Assembly: GCA_022565875.1 (NCBI GenBank)
Contig: JAIULY010000013.1
Span: 1 to 33,073 of the forward strand
Length of the DNA stretch: 33,073 nt
Source: Schleiferiaceae bacterium
GTDB lineage: Bacteria > Bacteroidota > Bacteroidia > Flavobacteriales > Schleiferiaceae
Reading direction: 5' to 3'
Of this stretch, positions 16,514 through 23,576 are shown one piece after another. Within the stretch, counting starts at the first letter, position 1, and each line of letters opens with the position of its first letter. Made by a program: the position numbers and the translations under genes. Under the pieces are notes generated by a model, which saw only the letters and a program-made list of their open reading frames with translations, ran no database searches and was not told the DNA's origin.

Positions 16514-16948
16514 ATGAAAGTAAAACGAGTAATAGGTAGGGTTGATAAAATTGACTTTCCAGAATTTGATTTACAGCAAATTGCTTGTAAAATTGATACC
16601 GGAGCAGCCACTTCTTCGATTCATTGCCAACACGTGCACATTGTAGTGGAGAATGGTAAGAAGAAATTAGCCTTCTCATTATTGGATAAAGAACATCCCA
16701 ATTACGACAACAAGGTATATTTCACTGATAACTTTTCAGAAAAGAAAGTCAAGAGTTCATCCGGGCATTCAGAGTTACGTTTTGTAATTGAAACAACAGT
16801 AGTGGTATTTGGGGAAACCTTTACCACGCAATTCACCTTAGCCGATCGCGAACAAATGCGCTACCCGGTACTCATCGGAAGAAAACTTTTAAAAGGCAAC
16901 TTCACCGTGGACGTTGCTAGAACTAATTTATCAGCAAAAAAGAAATGA
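16514..16948 (+). CDS. RimB-like retropepsin-type protease (PF05618)
   Basis: A 144-residue protein of the family annotated as 'ATP-dependent zinc protease' or RimB, now considered retropepsin-like aspartic proteases. The catalytic motif is CKIDTGAATSSIHC with D28-T-G. Strands around RFVIETTVVVFGETFTTQFTLADR and PVLIGRKLLKGNFTVDV give the second part of the fold. In other bacteria rimB sits beside rimK, where it is linked to ribosomal protein S6 modification. Here the stop overlaps the rimK start by 4 nt (ATGA), strongly supporting that role. Probably a cytosolic homodimer, as expected for one aspartate per chain. Confidence 0.85.
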   Translation: MKVKRVIGRVDKIDFPEFDLQQIACKIDTGAATSSIHCQHVHIVVENGKKKLAFSLLDKEHPNYDNKVYFTDNFSEKKVKSSSGHSELRFVIETTVVVFGETFTTQFTLADREQMRYPVLIGRKLLKGNFTVDVARTNLSAKKK

Positions 16949-17856
16949 ATATCATTGTACTATCTACCGGTAAAAACATTTATTCTACTAAACGCATAGT
17001 GGAAGCTGGGCAGGCCCGTGGACATCGAGTTTCGGTAATGAACCACACGCATTGTTATGTAGTCATGGACAAAGGCAACTTAGGCGTTTATTATGGCGAC
17101 CACATGGTTACTGATGTTGACGCTATTGTTCCTAGAATTGGAGCTTCCGTAACCTTTTACGGCAGTAGTATCATCCGCCAATTTGAAATGAAAAAGGTTT
17201 TCACCACAGTGAGTTCGCTTGCGTTGGTGCGCTCTAGAGATAAACTCCGAGCCACACAGATTCTCGCTAAAAATAATGTAGGGATTCCCAAGACAGCATT
17301 TGCAAAGTTTCCACGCGACGTGGATAATTTGATAAAAGAAGTTGGCGGGGCCCCATTAATTGTCAAATTGTTGGAAGGGACGCAAGGTTTGGGTGTTGTG
17401 TTGGCCGAAACGAGAAAGGCCGCTAAATCTGTTATCGAGGCATTTTATGGATTAAAGGCCAACATCTTAGTTCAAGAGTTCATAGAAGAAGCCAACGGTG
17501 CCGACATTCGTGCCTTCGTTATTGATAATAAAGTGGTTGCTGCTTACAAGCGCCAAGGTAAAGAGGGCGAGTTTCGAAGTAATATTCACCGGGGTGGGAG
17601 TGGGCATATCATCAAACTTTCTCGCATCGAAAAAGAGGCGGCTGTAAAAGCTGCCAAAGCACTCGGATTGCAAATTGCAGGGGTTGATATGTTGCAAAGT
17701 AAAAAAGGCCCCTTAATTTTGGAGGTCAATTCTTCTCCCGGATTACAAGGTATTGAGAAAGCAACGGGAATCGATGTGGCAACAAAAATTATTGAATATA
17801 TCGAACGCAGCACTGACCAAATAGCAAATCCAAAAAAAGATAATATCGGCCATTAA
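16945..17856 (+). CDS. rimK: RimK-type ATP-grasp glutamate ligase
   Basis: Adds glutamate residues to a protein C-terminus, in E. coli that of ribosomal protein S6, using ATP. It has 303 residues, normal length. The N-terminal domain begins MNIIVLSTGKNIYSTKRIVEAG and includes VDAIVPRIGASVTFYG. The ATP-grasp domain shows LIVKLLEGTQGLGVVL, the ILVQEFIEEANGADIRAFVI segment, YKRQGKEGEFRSNIHRGGSG, and the metal-binding end LILEVNSSPGLQGIE. It overlaps the upstream protease by 4 nt and the downstream rsmE by 1 nt (TAATG), so all three form one operon. Confidence 0.93.
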   Translation: MNIIVLSTGKNIYSTKRIVEAGQARGHRVSVMNHTHCYVVMDKGNLGVYYGDHMVTDVDAIVPRIGASVTFYGSSIIRQFEMKKVFTTVSSLALVRSRDKLRATQILAKNNVGIPKTAFAKFPRDVDNLIKEVGGAPLIVKLLEGTQGLGVVLAETRKAAKSVIEAFYGLKANILVQEFIEEANGADIRAFVIDNKVVAAYKRQGKEGEFRSNIHRGGSGHIIKLSRIEKEAAVKAAKALGLQIAGVDMLQSKKGPLILEVNSSPGLQGIEKATGIDVATKIIEYIERSTDQIANPKKDNIGH

Positions 17857-18548
17857 TGCAACTTTTTTACAGCGAAAACATTACCGAAGACTGGGCACAT
17901 TTTACACGAGAGGAAACAAAACACTTTGCCAAGGTTTTGCGTCTTGCACATGGGCAAACGATACTTATCGCGGACGGAAAAGGTTCTCACTATTCAGCAA
18001 TTTTGGATCTTACCTGTCAGCCGGCTAAAGCTAAAATAATTGAAGTTTTTGATCAGGTTGAGCAGCGTAAAAAACTAATTCACATTGCAGTAGCGCCAAC
18101 AAAGAATATTGATCGAATGGAGTGGCTAACAGAGAAGGCTACCGAAATTGGCTTTGCTTCTCTTCAGCCATTGTGGTGTGAGCGATCGGAGCGTAAACAG
18201 CTAAAAGAAGATCGTTTGCAGCGCATCGCTCTTGCTGCAATGAAACAAAGTGGTCGTGCTTTTTTACCTGACATCAAACCCGCTATGCGCTTTTCCGAAT
18301 TCATCCTGCAAGAGAGAACGGGAGGGAAGTTTATCGCCCATTGCTTGCCTGATGGCAATAAAATCGATTTGATGCACTCTTCAGTAAAATCATTGCAAGA
18401 AGTAACTTTACTCATTGGTCCAGAGGGCGATTTTTCGGCCAGTGAAATTGCACAAGCATTGGCTGCGCACTTTGCCCCTGTATCCCTTGGTCCACATCGT
18501 CTGCGCACCGAAACTGCCGCATTAGTGGGGTGTATGCAATTGCAATAA
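17856..18548 (+). CDS. rsmE: 16S rRNA (uracil-1498-N3) methyltransferase
   Basis: Methylates N3 of U1498 in 16S rRNA with SAM. It has 230 residues. It starts with a PUA-like RNA-binding domain (HFTREETKHFAKVLRLAHGQ, LIADGKG), followed by the SPOUT methyltransferase domain with the family motifs LTEKATEIGFASLQPLWCERSE, MKQSGRAFLP, the knot loop LLIGPEGDFS and VSLGPHRLRTETAA. All are intact. It is the last gene of the rimB-like/rimK/rsmE operon; both ribosomal-protein and rRNA modification are thus expressed together. Downstream is the GC-rich dyad element. Confidence 0.95.
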   Translation: MQLFYSENITEDWAHFTREETKHFAKVLRLAHGQTILIADGKGSHYSAILDLTCQPAKAKIIEVFDQVEQRKKLIHIAVAPTKNIDRMEWLTEKATEIGFASLQPLWCERSERKQLKEDRLQRIALAAMKQSGRAFLPDIKPAMRFSEFILQERTGGKFIAHCLPDGNKIDLMHSSVKSLQEVTLLIGPEGDFSASEIAQALAAHFAPVSLGPHRLRTETAALVGCMQLQ

Positions 18549-18567
18549 ACTTTATTGATTTTCAGTT

Positions 18568-18730
18568 TGCTGCGCCGCAAAGCGGACGCGCCTTCCGCTC
18601 ATACGCCTCGTCGGTACACCGGTGCAGCCATCAGCCGCTTGGGGGCTCCTGTTGTCGCCGCCATCGGCTGGGCTTTACACGGTGTTCCTCCTGTGGGGTA
18701 ACCGCTTCAGTCGCTCGCAGAAACGCGTTG
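18568..18730. repeat. GC-rich element with four nested inverted arms
   Basis: This stretch of about 160 nt is far richer in G+C than its surroundings and lies between the converging rsmE and acr3 genes. Four pairs of complementary arms are nested in the right order: CTGCG 18570-18574 with CGCAG 18716-18720; AAGCGG 18580-18585 with CCGCTT 18702-18707; ACACCG 18616-18621 with CGGTGT 18680-18685; CAGCCG 18632-18637 with CGGCTG 18665-18670. A local hairpin CCGC-AAA-GCGG (18575-18585) is an alternative. It could be a dispersed palindromic repeat, a structured RNA or a bidirectional terminator. A short ORF through it appears spurious. Confidence 0.65.
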
Positions 18731-19777
18731 CTAATACCGCCACTTGTTTACCAAAGCCACCAACGAAAGCATGATGGGAACCTCTACAAGTACCCCAACA
18801 ACGGTTGTCAATGCTGCTGGAGAAGTTAATCCAAAGACAGCAATTGCCACAGCCACAGCTAACTCAAAGAAATTACTCGTGCCTATCATCGCTGCTGGTG
18901 CACAAATTGCATGAGGTAGTTTAATGTACTTACCCAAGCCCCACGTTACAAAAAAGATAAGGTACGTTTGTAAAGTAAGGGGAATAGCGATGAGTAAAAT
19001 AATCAAAGGGTTTTGTAAAATGATATCCCCTTGAAAAGCAAACAATAACAACAAAGTTGCCAGCAAGGCTACAATTGATATCGGCTTTAGTTTGGGTAAA
19101 AATTGAGTATTGAACCAAACTTCACCATGTTTTTTTATCAAAACGCGATTAGCAATACCTCCCGCCACTAATGGAATGACCACAAATATGAAAATGGAAA
19201 ACAGTAAAGTGTCATAAGGTACCGCTACCACTTGGTTGACGCCGGTAATTTGAAAGAGCAACGCCACCAATGGTACAAAAGCAACCAAAATAATTAAATC
19301 ATTTACAGAAACTTGCACCAAGGTATAGGCAGGGTCGCCATCCGTTAGGTACGACCAAACAAAAACCATTGCCGTGCATGGCGCCACGCCTAATAATATG
19401 GCACCTGCCACATATTCTAAGGCCTGATCAGGTGAAATAAAAGCTTGATAAATTTGCGTGAAAAACAACCACGCAAAAAAGGCCATAGAGAAAGGCTTAA
19501 TCAACCAATTGATTACCAATGTCAAGATTAAGCCTTTTGGCTTTTTGCCCGCGTTTTTTATCGAACTAAAATCAATTTGAGCCATCATTGGAAATATCAT
19601 AGCCCAAATCAAAATGGCAATAGGAATGTTTACATGCGCATAGTTTAACTTGGATACCACTTCCATTGAATCACCTGCAAATGAGCCAATTACAACACCC
19701 CCGATAATACAAAGTGCTACCCACAGGGTAAGGTACTTTTCAAAAAAACCAATAGATTTAGGTGCGGCCTTAGTCAT
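18731..19777 (-). CDS. acr3: ACR3-family arsenite efflux transporter
   Basis: Exports arsenite across the inner membrane in exchange for protons. It has 348 residues and about ten hydrophobic segments. The family signature in TM4 is GVAPCTAMVFVWSYLTDGDPAYTLVQV with the essential Cys (C134), and the conserved TM9 glutamate is in TSNFFELAVAVAIAVFG. The length and motifs fit the ACR3 group rather than ArsB. Its start overlaps the arsC stop by 8 nt. The stop codon directly abuts the GC-rich dyad element. The short C-terminus (NKWRY) is normal. Confidence 0.95.
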   Translation of the reverse strand: MTKAAPKSIGFFEKYLTLWVALCIIGGVVIGSFAGDSMEVVSKLNYAHVNIPIAILIWAMIFPMMAQIDFSSIKNAGKKPKGLILTLVINWLIKPFSMAFFAWLFFTQIYQAFISPDQALEYVAGAILLGVAPCTAMVFVWSYLTDGDPAYTLVQVSVNDLIILVAFVPLVALLFQITGVNQVVAVPYDTLLFSIFIFVVIPLVAGGIANRVLIKKHGEVWFNTQFLPKLKPISIVALLATLLLLFAFQGDIILQNPLIILLIAIPLTLQTYLIFFVTWGLGKYIKLPHAICAPAAMIGTSNFFELAVAVAIAVFGLTSPAALTTVVGVLVEVPIMLSLVALVNKWRY

Positions 19778-20402
19778 TTGATTGTGTTAATTCGGTGTAA
19801 AGCCATTTCATTTCAGTAGCAATTTGCTCACAACGTTGATCGTAAACTGTGGCTTCGTCGGGTCTGCCATCTGCCACTTTAGGATCCTTGTACCGCAGTG
19901 GTATCCGTACGGTTGCATTTGGGATGTAAGGGCAGTTTTCATCGGCATCACTACAAGTCATGATAGCAGCAAAATTTTCGTTTGCATCCAAATCTTCACC
20001 AAACACTTTCGACCAACAATGAATGCCTTTGTGTCCGTCTCGCCAAGAAATACCATAAGTGGGATTATCTCCAGCCTTTTTTACAGAAATGTGCAAGCCC
20101 GTGCGTTCCAGCGCAGCAACGGCATTGGGATGAAAAGCCGTAGCTACCGTGCCTCCTGAAAAGGATTGAATTTGCGTGAAACTGGATAAATCGGCAAAAA
20201 CGGCGTTCCAAATTTGCGCCAATTGACTGCGCCTACTGTTGTGGGTGCAAATGAAATTCAATCGGATATCCGGTTGGTTGAGCTCTGTTTTGATAAATTT
20301 CGCTATGGATTTCAAGATTCGCTGACGCTCATTGGAGATTGTACTTGTGTCTAGTCCTGAAATATAACTTTCCAGCTTTGAGTTGTTTACTTTTATTGAC
20401 AT
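19770..20402 (-). CDS. arsC: Arsenate reductase, low-molecular-weight phosphatase type
   Basis: Reduces arsenate to arsenite, using a Cys relay regenerated by thioredoxin. It has 210 residues. The phosphatase P-loop is CTHNSRR (C52 to R58) after a short helical N-terminal extension. The two further catalytic Cys are in TCSDADENCP (C150 and C157), with the same spacing as C82/C89 of S. aureus ArsC. The N-terminal extension of about 45 residues and an insert around HKGIHCWSKVFGEDL make it longer than the 130-residue type; this form is common in Bacteroidota (recalled). It overlaps the arsR stop by 10 nt and acr3 by 8 nt. Confidence 0.92.
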   Translation of the reverse strand: MSIKVNNSKLESYISGLDTSTISNERQRILKSIAKFIKTELNQPDIRLNFICTHNSRRSQLAQIWNAVFADLSSFTQIQSFSGGTVATAFHPNAVAALERTGLHISVKKAGDNPTYGISWRDGHKGIHCWSKVFGEDLDANENFAAIMTCSDADENCPYIPNATVRIPLRYKDPKVADGRPDEATVYDQRCEQIATEMKWLYTELTQSND

Positions 20403-20740
20403 GATGCTGTATGGTTTTGATTTGCTTCAAAAAATGCGTGTAACTGCTTTTGTACGTTTTTCCAAACTATTGAATTGATGCAATAATACCTCTTATTTCC
20501 TGAAGAGGTGACTTCCAACACGCCAGATTTCTTTAATTCGTTTAGATGCTGTGATATAGATGCTTGAGAAAGTCCTAACTGAGAAACCATTTCTGCATTC
20601 ATACAGTTTGGCGCTTGCATCAGTTGTTGCAATATGGCAATTCGCGCAGGGTGGGCGAAAACTTTAATCAACGCAGCAAGTTGATTTTGTTCTGAAGTGT
20701 ATAAGTTGGTTTTTGTTGTGCCCATCGTTAAAGTTTGCAT
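20393..20740 (-). CDS. arsR: ArsR/SmtB-family repressor
   Basis: A 115-residue winged-helix repressor heading the arsenic operon. The core reads LAALIKVFAHPARIAILQQLM, with recognition helix GLSQASISQHLNELKKSGVL and wing VTSSGNKRYYC. The usual CxC metal site at the start of the recognition region is not present; Cys are at 46, 87 and 114, so the sensing site differs from E. coli/plasmid ArsR. Two starts are possible, ATG at 20740 and ATG at 20725 (MGTTKT). The putative -7 box at 20743-20750 leaves almost no leader for the first, so the second may be used. The end overlaps arsC. Confidence 0.88.
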   Translation of the reverse strand: MQTLTMGTTKTNLYTSEQNQLAALIKVFAHPARIAILQQLMQAPNCMNAEMVSQLGLSQASISQHLNELKKSGVLEVTSSGNKRYYCINSIVWKNVQKQLHAFFEANQNHTASCQ

Positions 20741-20742
20741 TG

Positions 20743-20760
20743 CAATATTACGATGAATAT
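20743..20760 (-). promoter_or_regulatory. ars operon promoter/operator
   Basis: The inverted repeat ATATT-ACGATG-AATAT (20745-20760) overlaps a minus-strand -7-like box TAATATTG (20743-20750). The AT-rich dyad on the promoter is what an ArsR operator would look like. It is a pattern match only. Confidence 0.45.
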
Positions 20761-21090
20761 CTCAAAGCCAAAGAAACTCATGTGAAGTTTTTGTTTCGTA
20801 AAAGCTAAGTTTCTTCTTCAATATAAAGTAATACTCTCCTATATAGGCGATATTGCTAATATTTTCAATAAGTTATAGCCAAAGTGTTTTGCTTGATTAC
20901 GCACCAAAATTTATTTTGGAAATGCAGAAGGGGTTAGCGAAAAATAATTATTGAGACGTCTCCAACAAGGAAGAGTTTGGTGTAAAAGAACTTTAGGAGG
21001 CGACTCATTTTTGGATGTAGTAACAAATAGGTAGTTTTACCCTAAGGAAAATACATTTTATGATACGGTCAATCAGATAAAAGCACTTTG
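20761..21090. other. Gene-free stretch between arsR and the peroxiredoxin gene
   Basis: About 330 nt. Only short open frames exist in any direction, for example one of about 28 codons around 20955-21042 on the plus strand ending in GGDSFLDVVTNR; none has a good start or a family I recognise. Base composition is ordinary. It may be decayed coding sequence or simply spacer. Confidence 0.4.
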
Positions 21091-21546
21091 CTACTTACTC
21101 TTTAGTGCTGCAAGCGCTTCAGTAACATGGGCTTTGGCATTGATTTGAGAATTGAATACATGTTTGCATACCCCATTAGTATCAAAAACGTAGGTAACGC
21201 GACCACTAATCAAACCAAATAGATTGGTGGGGACACCGAACTGTTTGCGAACAGTGTTTTTTGTGTCAGCTAGTAGCGTAAAAGGTAGTTTGTAACGTTT
21301 GGCAAAAGCCGCATGACTACTAACGGTATCGGAACTTATGCCAACAATTAAGGCGTCGAGATTCTTAAAGTCGTCAAAGGCATCGCGAAAGCTACAGGCC
21401 TCTGCTGTACAACCTGAAGTGTTGTCTTTGGGATAAAAGTAAATTACTATGGGTTGCTTTCCTGTAATTTCTTTCGAGGAAAATAGTTTCCCGTTTTGGT
21501 CTTGCAATTCAAAATTGGGAAGTTGGCTCCCGACAGCGACTTTCAT
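21091..21546 (-). CDS. bcp: Thiol peroxidase, Bcp/PrxQ-type peroxiredoxin
   Basis: Reduces hydrogen and alkyl peroxides, recycled by thioredoxin. It has 151 residues, the standard length. The peroxidatic Cys is C46 in YPKDNTSGCTAEAC, with the resolving Cys C51 five residues later, the atypical 2-Cys Bcp arrangement. PFTLLADTKNTVRKQFGV and the VTYVFDTNG segment follow as in the family. Single gene, divergent from the Smr-family gene at 21631. No FNR-type site with the spacing seen elsewhere was found upstream of it. Confidence 0.95.
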   Translation of the reverse strand: MKVAVGSQLPNFELQDQNGKLFSSKEITGKQPIVIYFYPKDNTSGCTAEACSFRDAFDDFKNLDALIVGISSDTVSSHAAFAKRYKLPFTLLADTKNTVRKQFGVPTNLFGLISGRVTYVFDTNGVCKHVFNSQINAKAHVTEALAALKSK

Positions 21547-21630
21547 ATTATGTATTTCTTTTGTTAAACGTAGTGTTATGTAAACGATTTAAAGTTCCTT
21601 TGTGTTCAGGAAATTATAGAAAGATTAAAC

Positions 21631-22380
21631 ATGTATAAAATTGGTGATTGCGTAAAGTTTTTGGACGATGTGGGCAAAGGAACGGTGTTGGAAATCAAGG
21701 GCGATGCCTTGTTGATTGCAGATGCAGACGGTTTTGAAGAATGGTATCACAGCAAAGAGCTAGCACCCTGCAAACCTTTTCCAACCGCGAGTGCAACACC
21801 AATAATTGCGCAAACAAAGGCATTAAAAGTTGATCCAAAACAACATCGCCTCCTAAATAAAACGGTTGGCTTCGTCAATGAGCCAGGTATGGGGGTGGTG
21901 GTGGCTGCAGAAAAAGAACTGATCAAAGTTCGCAATGAATCAGGATTTGAGGATTGGTACGCAGCTTCAGACATCATTGTTTACGACGAAGGCGCAAGGC
22001 AATTGGAGAATTTAGACGAAATGGCGTTGCGAAGTGTATTAAAACAAGAATTAAAACAACCGAAAAGAAAACCGGGCACTTCAGCCAAAGGGCGTGTCAT
22101 TACTGCCGTAGAAATTGACCTTCACATCCACGAGTTGCTAGAAAACACTGCCGGTATGTCCAAACACGATTTGTTTACCTATCAAATGAATTATGCTAAA
22201 AATCAAATTGAACGTTGCAGAACAAGTGGCGATAAACGCATTGTTCTAATTCATGGCAAGGGAAAAGGGCGCCTACGTGAGGCGTTGTGGAACTTGCTGC
22301 AGGGAATGGATAAGTTGGATTTTTATGATGCTTCATTTGCTAAATACGGTGGAGGCGCAATAGAAGTTAAACTCTGGTAG
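21631..22380 (+). CDS. DUF2027/Smr-domain protein
   Basis: A 249-residue protein typical of Bacteroidota. Two tandem small beta modules are related to each other: residues 1-45 (IGDCVKFLDDVGKGTVL ... GFEEWY) and 75-118 (TVGFVNEPGMGVVVA ... GFEDWY). A charged linker follows, then a C-terminal Smr domain with DLHIHEL (163-169) and HGKGKGRLREAL (208-219). Smr domains of the MutS2 type can nick nucleic acid or cleave collided-ribosome mRNA; the DLH-x-H and HGKG motifs are intact. Which of these this family does is not known. It is monocistronic, with a possible -7 box TTCCTTTG at 21595-21602. Confidence 0.85.
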   Translation: MYKIGDCVKFLDDVGKGTVLEIKGDALLIADADGFEEWYHSKELAPCKPFPTASATPIIAQTKALKVDPKQHRLLNKTVGFVNEPGMGVVVAAEKELIKVRNESGFEDWYAASDIIVYDEGARQLENLDEMALRSVLKQELKQPKRKPGTSAKGRVITAVEIDLHIHELLENTAGMSKHDLFTYQMNYAKNQIERCRTSGDKRIVLIHGKGKGRLREALWNLLQGMDKLDFYDASFAKYGGGAIEVKLW

Positions 22381-22406
22381 AGAGGCAATCATTTGTTTTT
22401 CTGCCT

Positions 22407-22414
22407 TATATTTG
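22407..22414 (+). promoter_or_regulatory. Putative -7 box of the exported thioredoxin gene
   Basis: TATATTTG fully matches TAnnTTTG, 30 nt before the ATG at 22445. No TTTG -33 element lies at the optimal spacing. Confidence 0.45.
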
Positions 22415-22444
22415 CCTTTTTAGAAAAAAAATCAAAATACTATC

Positions 22445-23005
22445 ATGGTTTTCGTTACCTCGCTATTAATTAGTTTCTCGCTTTTTTTCGCTCCAGAATC
22501 AATTCCTCATGCATCGGCAGCCAATGAAATTAACTGGTTGACTTTTGAAGAAGCTGTTGCCGCATCCAAAAAAAAGCCTAAAAAAATTCTTATTGACGTT
22601 TACACGGTTTGGTGTGGCCCCTGCAAGCGCATGAATGAGGTAACGTTCAAAAATCCCGCTGTGGTGGATTACGTCAACAAAAATTATTATGCTGTGAAAT
22701 TTAATGCAGAGGGCAATGACACCATTCGCTTTATGGAGTATCAGTTCACGAACCCTAACTACGACGAAAATAAAAAGACGGGTAGAAATGGCACACATGA
22801 GTTTACATCGGCCATCGCTGCCATTAATGGTCGCATTTCTTACCCAACGGTGGTGTATATGGACGAATCTTTCAAAATTTTGAGTCCAGTCCCTGGATTT
22901 ATTCAACCAAAAGAAATAGAGCCCATTTTAAGGTTTTTCGCTGAAAATCATCACTTAACCACAAAATGGGAGGAGTATCAACAAAATTTTGAGGGCTCTT
23001 TTTAA
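22445..23005 (+). CDS. Exported thioredoxin-fold protein
   Basis: A 186-residue protein with an N-terminal signal peptide (hydrophobic residues 2-16; likely cleavage after HASA near residue 25). The thioredoxin motif is W56-CGPC (C57, C60) in ILIDVYTVWCGPCKRM, and the cis-Pro is in the ISYPTVVYM segment. Between them is an insert of about 25 residues (FMEYQFTNPNYDENKKTGRNGTHEF) not found in classical thioredoxin. It probably works as a periplasmic disulfide reductase or oxidase; the partner is unknown. It stands alone, converging on the CBS gene. Confidence 0.85.
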   Translation: MVFVTSLLISFSLFFAPESIPHASAANEINWLTFEEAVAASKKKPKKILIDVYTVWCGPCKRMNEVTFKNPAVVDYVNKNYYAVKFNAEGNDTIRFMEYQFTNPNYDENKKTGRNGTHEFTSAIAAINGRISYPTVVYMDESFKILSPVPGFIQPKEIEPILRFFAENHHLTTKWEEYQQNFEGSF

Positions 23006-23023
23006 ATTGAAGCTTTGGCTGGA

Positions 23024-23449
23024 TTAATTTGTTTTGGCAATGGCCAACAACTCGCGAATGATGTCTGTTGAAGTCACAATTCCTACAATGTTTTGCCCGT
23101 CTACAACTGGTAATGCATGAAATTCATTCTTGCCCAAAATTGCAGCAGCCTCTTCTAATGTATTGTTGGCAGCAATGGACACCAAATTGCTCGCCATCAC
23201 TTGGTCGATGCTCAACATTTCAAACAAAGCAGCATCCGCAGTCTCCTGGTCGTCCAACATTTCATCCATCGACAGACGATTCAGGTCTGTTTTAGATATC
23301 ATACCGACAAGTTTACCCGCATCAATTACAGGTACGTGGCGTATCTTGTGCTTTGCCATAAGCCGCTTTACTTCGCGCAAATCATCTGCTTTTGATACGG
23401 TAACTAATTGTTTGGTCATGATTGATGCAATAGGATCACTTACTTTCAT
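23024..23449 (-). CDS. CBS-domain pair protein
   Basis: A 141-residue soluble protein made only of two CBS domains, about 7-60 and 80-138. Each has the typical ending, GKLVGMISKTDL and GQNIVGIVTSTDII. CBS pairs (Bateman modules) bind adenosine nucleotides and act as regulatory subunits. No effector domain is attached, so the partner protein is unknown. The start is the ATG at 23449. Upstream lies a putative -7 box and a Crp/Fnr-type site with the same spacing as at the copper ATPase gene, which suggests control by low oxygen or a related signal. Confidence 0.88.
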   Translation of the reverse strand: MKVSDPIASIMTKQLVTVSKADDLREVKRLMAKHKIRHVPVIDAGKLVGMISKTDLNRLSMDEMLDDQETADAALFEMLSIDQVMASNLVSIAANNTLEEAAAILGKNEFHALPVVDGQNIVGIVTSTDIIRELLAIAKTN

Positions 23450-23471
23450 ATTGTTTTTGTTTTTTAATGTG

Positions 23472-23515
23472 CAAATATCTCAATCTAGTGACTTCTGTAC
23501 TATGACTTCTGTTAG
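23472..23515 (-). promoter_or_regulatory. CBS gene promoter with tandem Crp/Fnr-type sites
   Basis: The minus-strand -7 box GATATTTG (23472-23479) has no -33 partner. Instead a 5-4-5 site at 23502-23515 (plus strand ATGAC-TTCT-GTTAG) is centred 36.5 nt upstream of the box's last G. A second copy, GTGAC-TTCT-GTACT, lies at 23488-23501. Both share the ten-mer TGACTTCTGT with the site at 10870-10883. The outer half-sites are imperfect. Confidence 0.5.
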
Positions 23516-23523
23516 TTTATTTC

Positions 23524-23557
23524 AAAAAAAAAGCCATCCCATTATGGGATGGCCTTT
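23524..23557 (-). terminator. Rho-independent terminator of the persulfide dioxygenase gene
   Basis: A perfect 8-bp stem GCCATCCC (23533-23540) / GGGATGGC (23546-23553) with a 5-nt loop. On the minus strand it is followed by a run of nine T. It lies 20 nt after the stop at 23577. Confidence 0.9.
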
Positions 23558-23576
23558 CAGTATATGGTGGTTTGTA

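Noticed and set aside
18568-18730. Integron attC site as explanation of the GC-rich nested dyad
   Set aside because: No GTTRRRY/RYYYAAC core sites at the ends, and no integrase or cassettes nearby.
18530-18829. Plus-strand 99-codon frame through the GC-rich element
   Set aside because: It overlaps rsmE and acr3 ends, has Arg/Ser/Cys-rich composition typical of GC-rich noncoding sequence, and no plausible start signal.
20955-21042. Small plus-strand ORF ending GGDSFLDVVTNR
   Set aside because: About 28 codons, no start codon with a good context and no family similarity that I recognise.
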